A stretch of 64,000 nt of DNA from Zonotrichia leucophrys gambelii. Its lineage: Eukaryota; Chordata; Aves; Passeriformes; Passerellidae. The stretch's first letter is position 1. Every line of letters begins with the position of its first letter. Shown here in pieces: positions 63,584 to 64,000 of this stretch. Location: positions 58,623,585 to 58,687,584 of the forward strand of contig NC_088170.1 of NCBI RefSeq assembly GCF_028769735.1. The letters are read 5' to 3'. The translations under genes were made by a program, and so were the position numbers. The notes under the pieces are model-generated. The model searched no databases. It saw only the letters and a program-made list of their open reading frames with translations, and was not told where the DNA came from.

Positions 63584-63625
63584 TAAAAAAAGAAAAAAAA
63601 AGAAAAAAAGAAAAAAAAAAAAAAA
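63584..63625. repeat. A-rich tract
   Basis: Runs of A interrupted by single G bases over about 42 bp. It is followed by a CpG-containing segment. Confidence 0.95.
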
Positions 63626-64000
63626 GCCCTGCAGCCGTTTTCAGCTCGTGTTGTTCTTGGCACAGGTTCAGTTCTGGTGTCCAACTGGTAGGACCGAAAC
63701 TTGGTGCTTAACAAGTGCCTGTAGTCAAAACAGTTGGTGTGAGGGAGCAGAGATGTGTGCTTGCTGCGGCAGGTCATCTGCCGGAGTTCCCCCCGTGTGC
63801 AGAATACCTAATCACGCTGCCGTGCTCCTCTGACGGCATCTGTGGCAATGTGAATCGCTTCACGTTCCAAAAGTACATGTTTACAGTCGTCGTAGAATCA
63901 GATTAAGTTGGCAGCCTGCTCCTCTCTGTAAGTGGCTCAGTTTACATTTCTTCTTCTAGCAGGATGTTTTGCATAATTTTGCTGATCCTACTCACTTGTA
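63626..64000. other. Moderately CpG-containing end segment, not recognised
   Basis: Compared with the intron around it, this segment has more CpG (GCCGTTTTCAGCTCG, CTGCGGCAGG, CACGCTGCCGTG, TCGTCGTAG). Overlapping open frames on the + strand (63648-63833 and 63715-63906) show no known domain. It could be the edge of a regulatory element continuing past the window. Confidence 0.3.

Larger units (their letters stand above)
26844..64000 (+). other. ATXN7L1: Sequence downstream of the ATXN7L1 zinc-finger exon, probably one long intron
   Basis: It begins with the donor GTAAGT at 26844. The human protein continues ERRHGS after the finger; no acceptor followed by such a coding sequence was seen up to 64000. 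The intron is therefore probably longer than 37 kb in this genome, consistent with ATXN7L1 being a large gene in other vertebrates. It contains CR1 and LTR insertions, a CpG island at 54230-54900 and a possible alternative terminal exon at 43651. Confidence 0.75.

Noticed and set aside
1..64000. Search for an operon-like system, CRISPR array, tRNA or rRNA genes.
   Set aside because: The window is vertebrate intronic DNA; no regularly spaced repeats, cloverleaf genes or adjacent coding genes are present.

Overview
The window is vertebrate nuclear DNA, almost certainly avian. It is AT-rich with very low coding density. It has a 5'-truncated CR1 LINE ending in the bird-type octamer tail, fossils of older amniote repeats (L3/CR1-like LINEs, MIR-like SINEs), and a solo LTR whose ends resemble songbird endogenous retrovirus LTRs. 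The passerine assignment rests only on that LTR and is tentative. No prokaryotic operon, CRISPR array, rRNA or tRNA gene was seen.

One protein-coding exon can be assigned with confidence. At 26739-26843 (+) a 105-nt exon with phase 1 at both ends encodes the N-terminal zinc-finger segment of ataxin-7-like protein 1 (ATXN7L1), a SAGA deubiquitinase-module family member. The window is therefore read as part of one large gene: more than 26.7 kb of the intron before this exon and more than 37.1 kb of sequence after it. The next constitutive coding exon (expected to start ERRHGS... by homology) was not found, so it probably lies beyond 64000.

Layout. 1-1900: purine-rich strand. 5880-6410: ancient L3/CR1-like LINE 3' end (+). 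10285-10385 and 18121-18240: MIR-like SINEs (-). 21503-21562: short CR1 tail (+). 26739-26843: ATXN7L1 exon. 37990-38345: ancient CR1/L3 reverse-transcriptase fragment (-), with a 22-bp triple repeat just after it. 43651-43799: possible alternative terminal exon with a downstream AATAAA. 46185-46778: CR1 3' end (+). 48305-49629: solo LTR with ACATG target-site duplications. 54230-54900: CpG island, a probable promoter and candidate internal start of ATXN7L1 or of a non-coding RNA. The rest is intronic sequence with simple repeats.

Nearly all longer open frames are chance frames, antisense shadows or parts of repeats. I found no undescribed multi-gene system. The points most worth a second look are the internal CpG-island promoter, the sense-oriented LTR carrying a polyadenylation signal inside the gene, and the phase-compatible candidate terminal exon.
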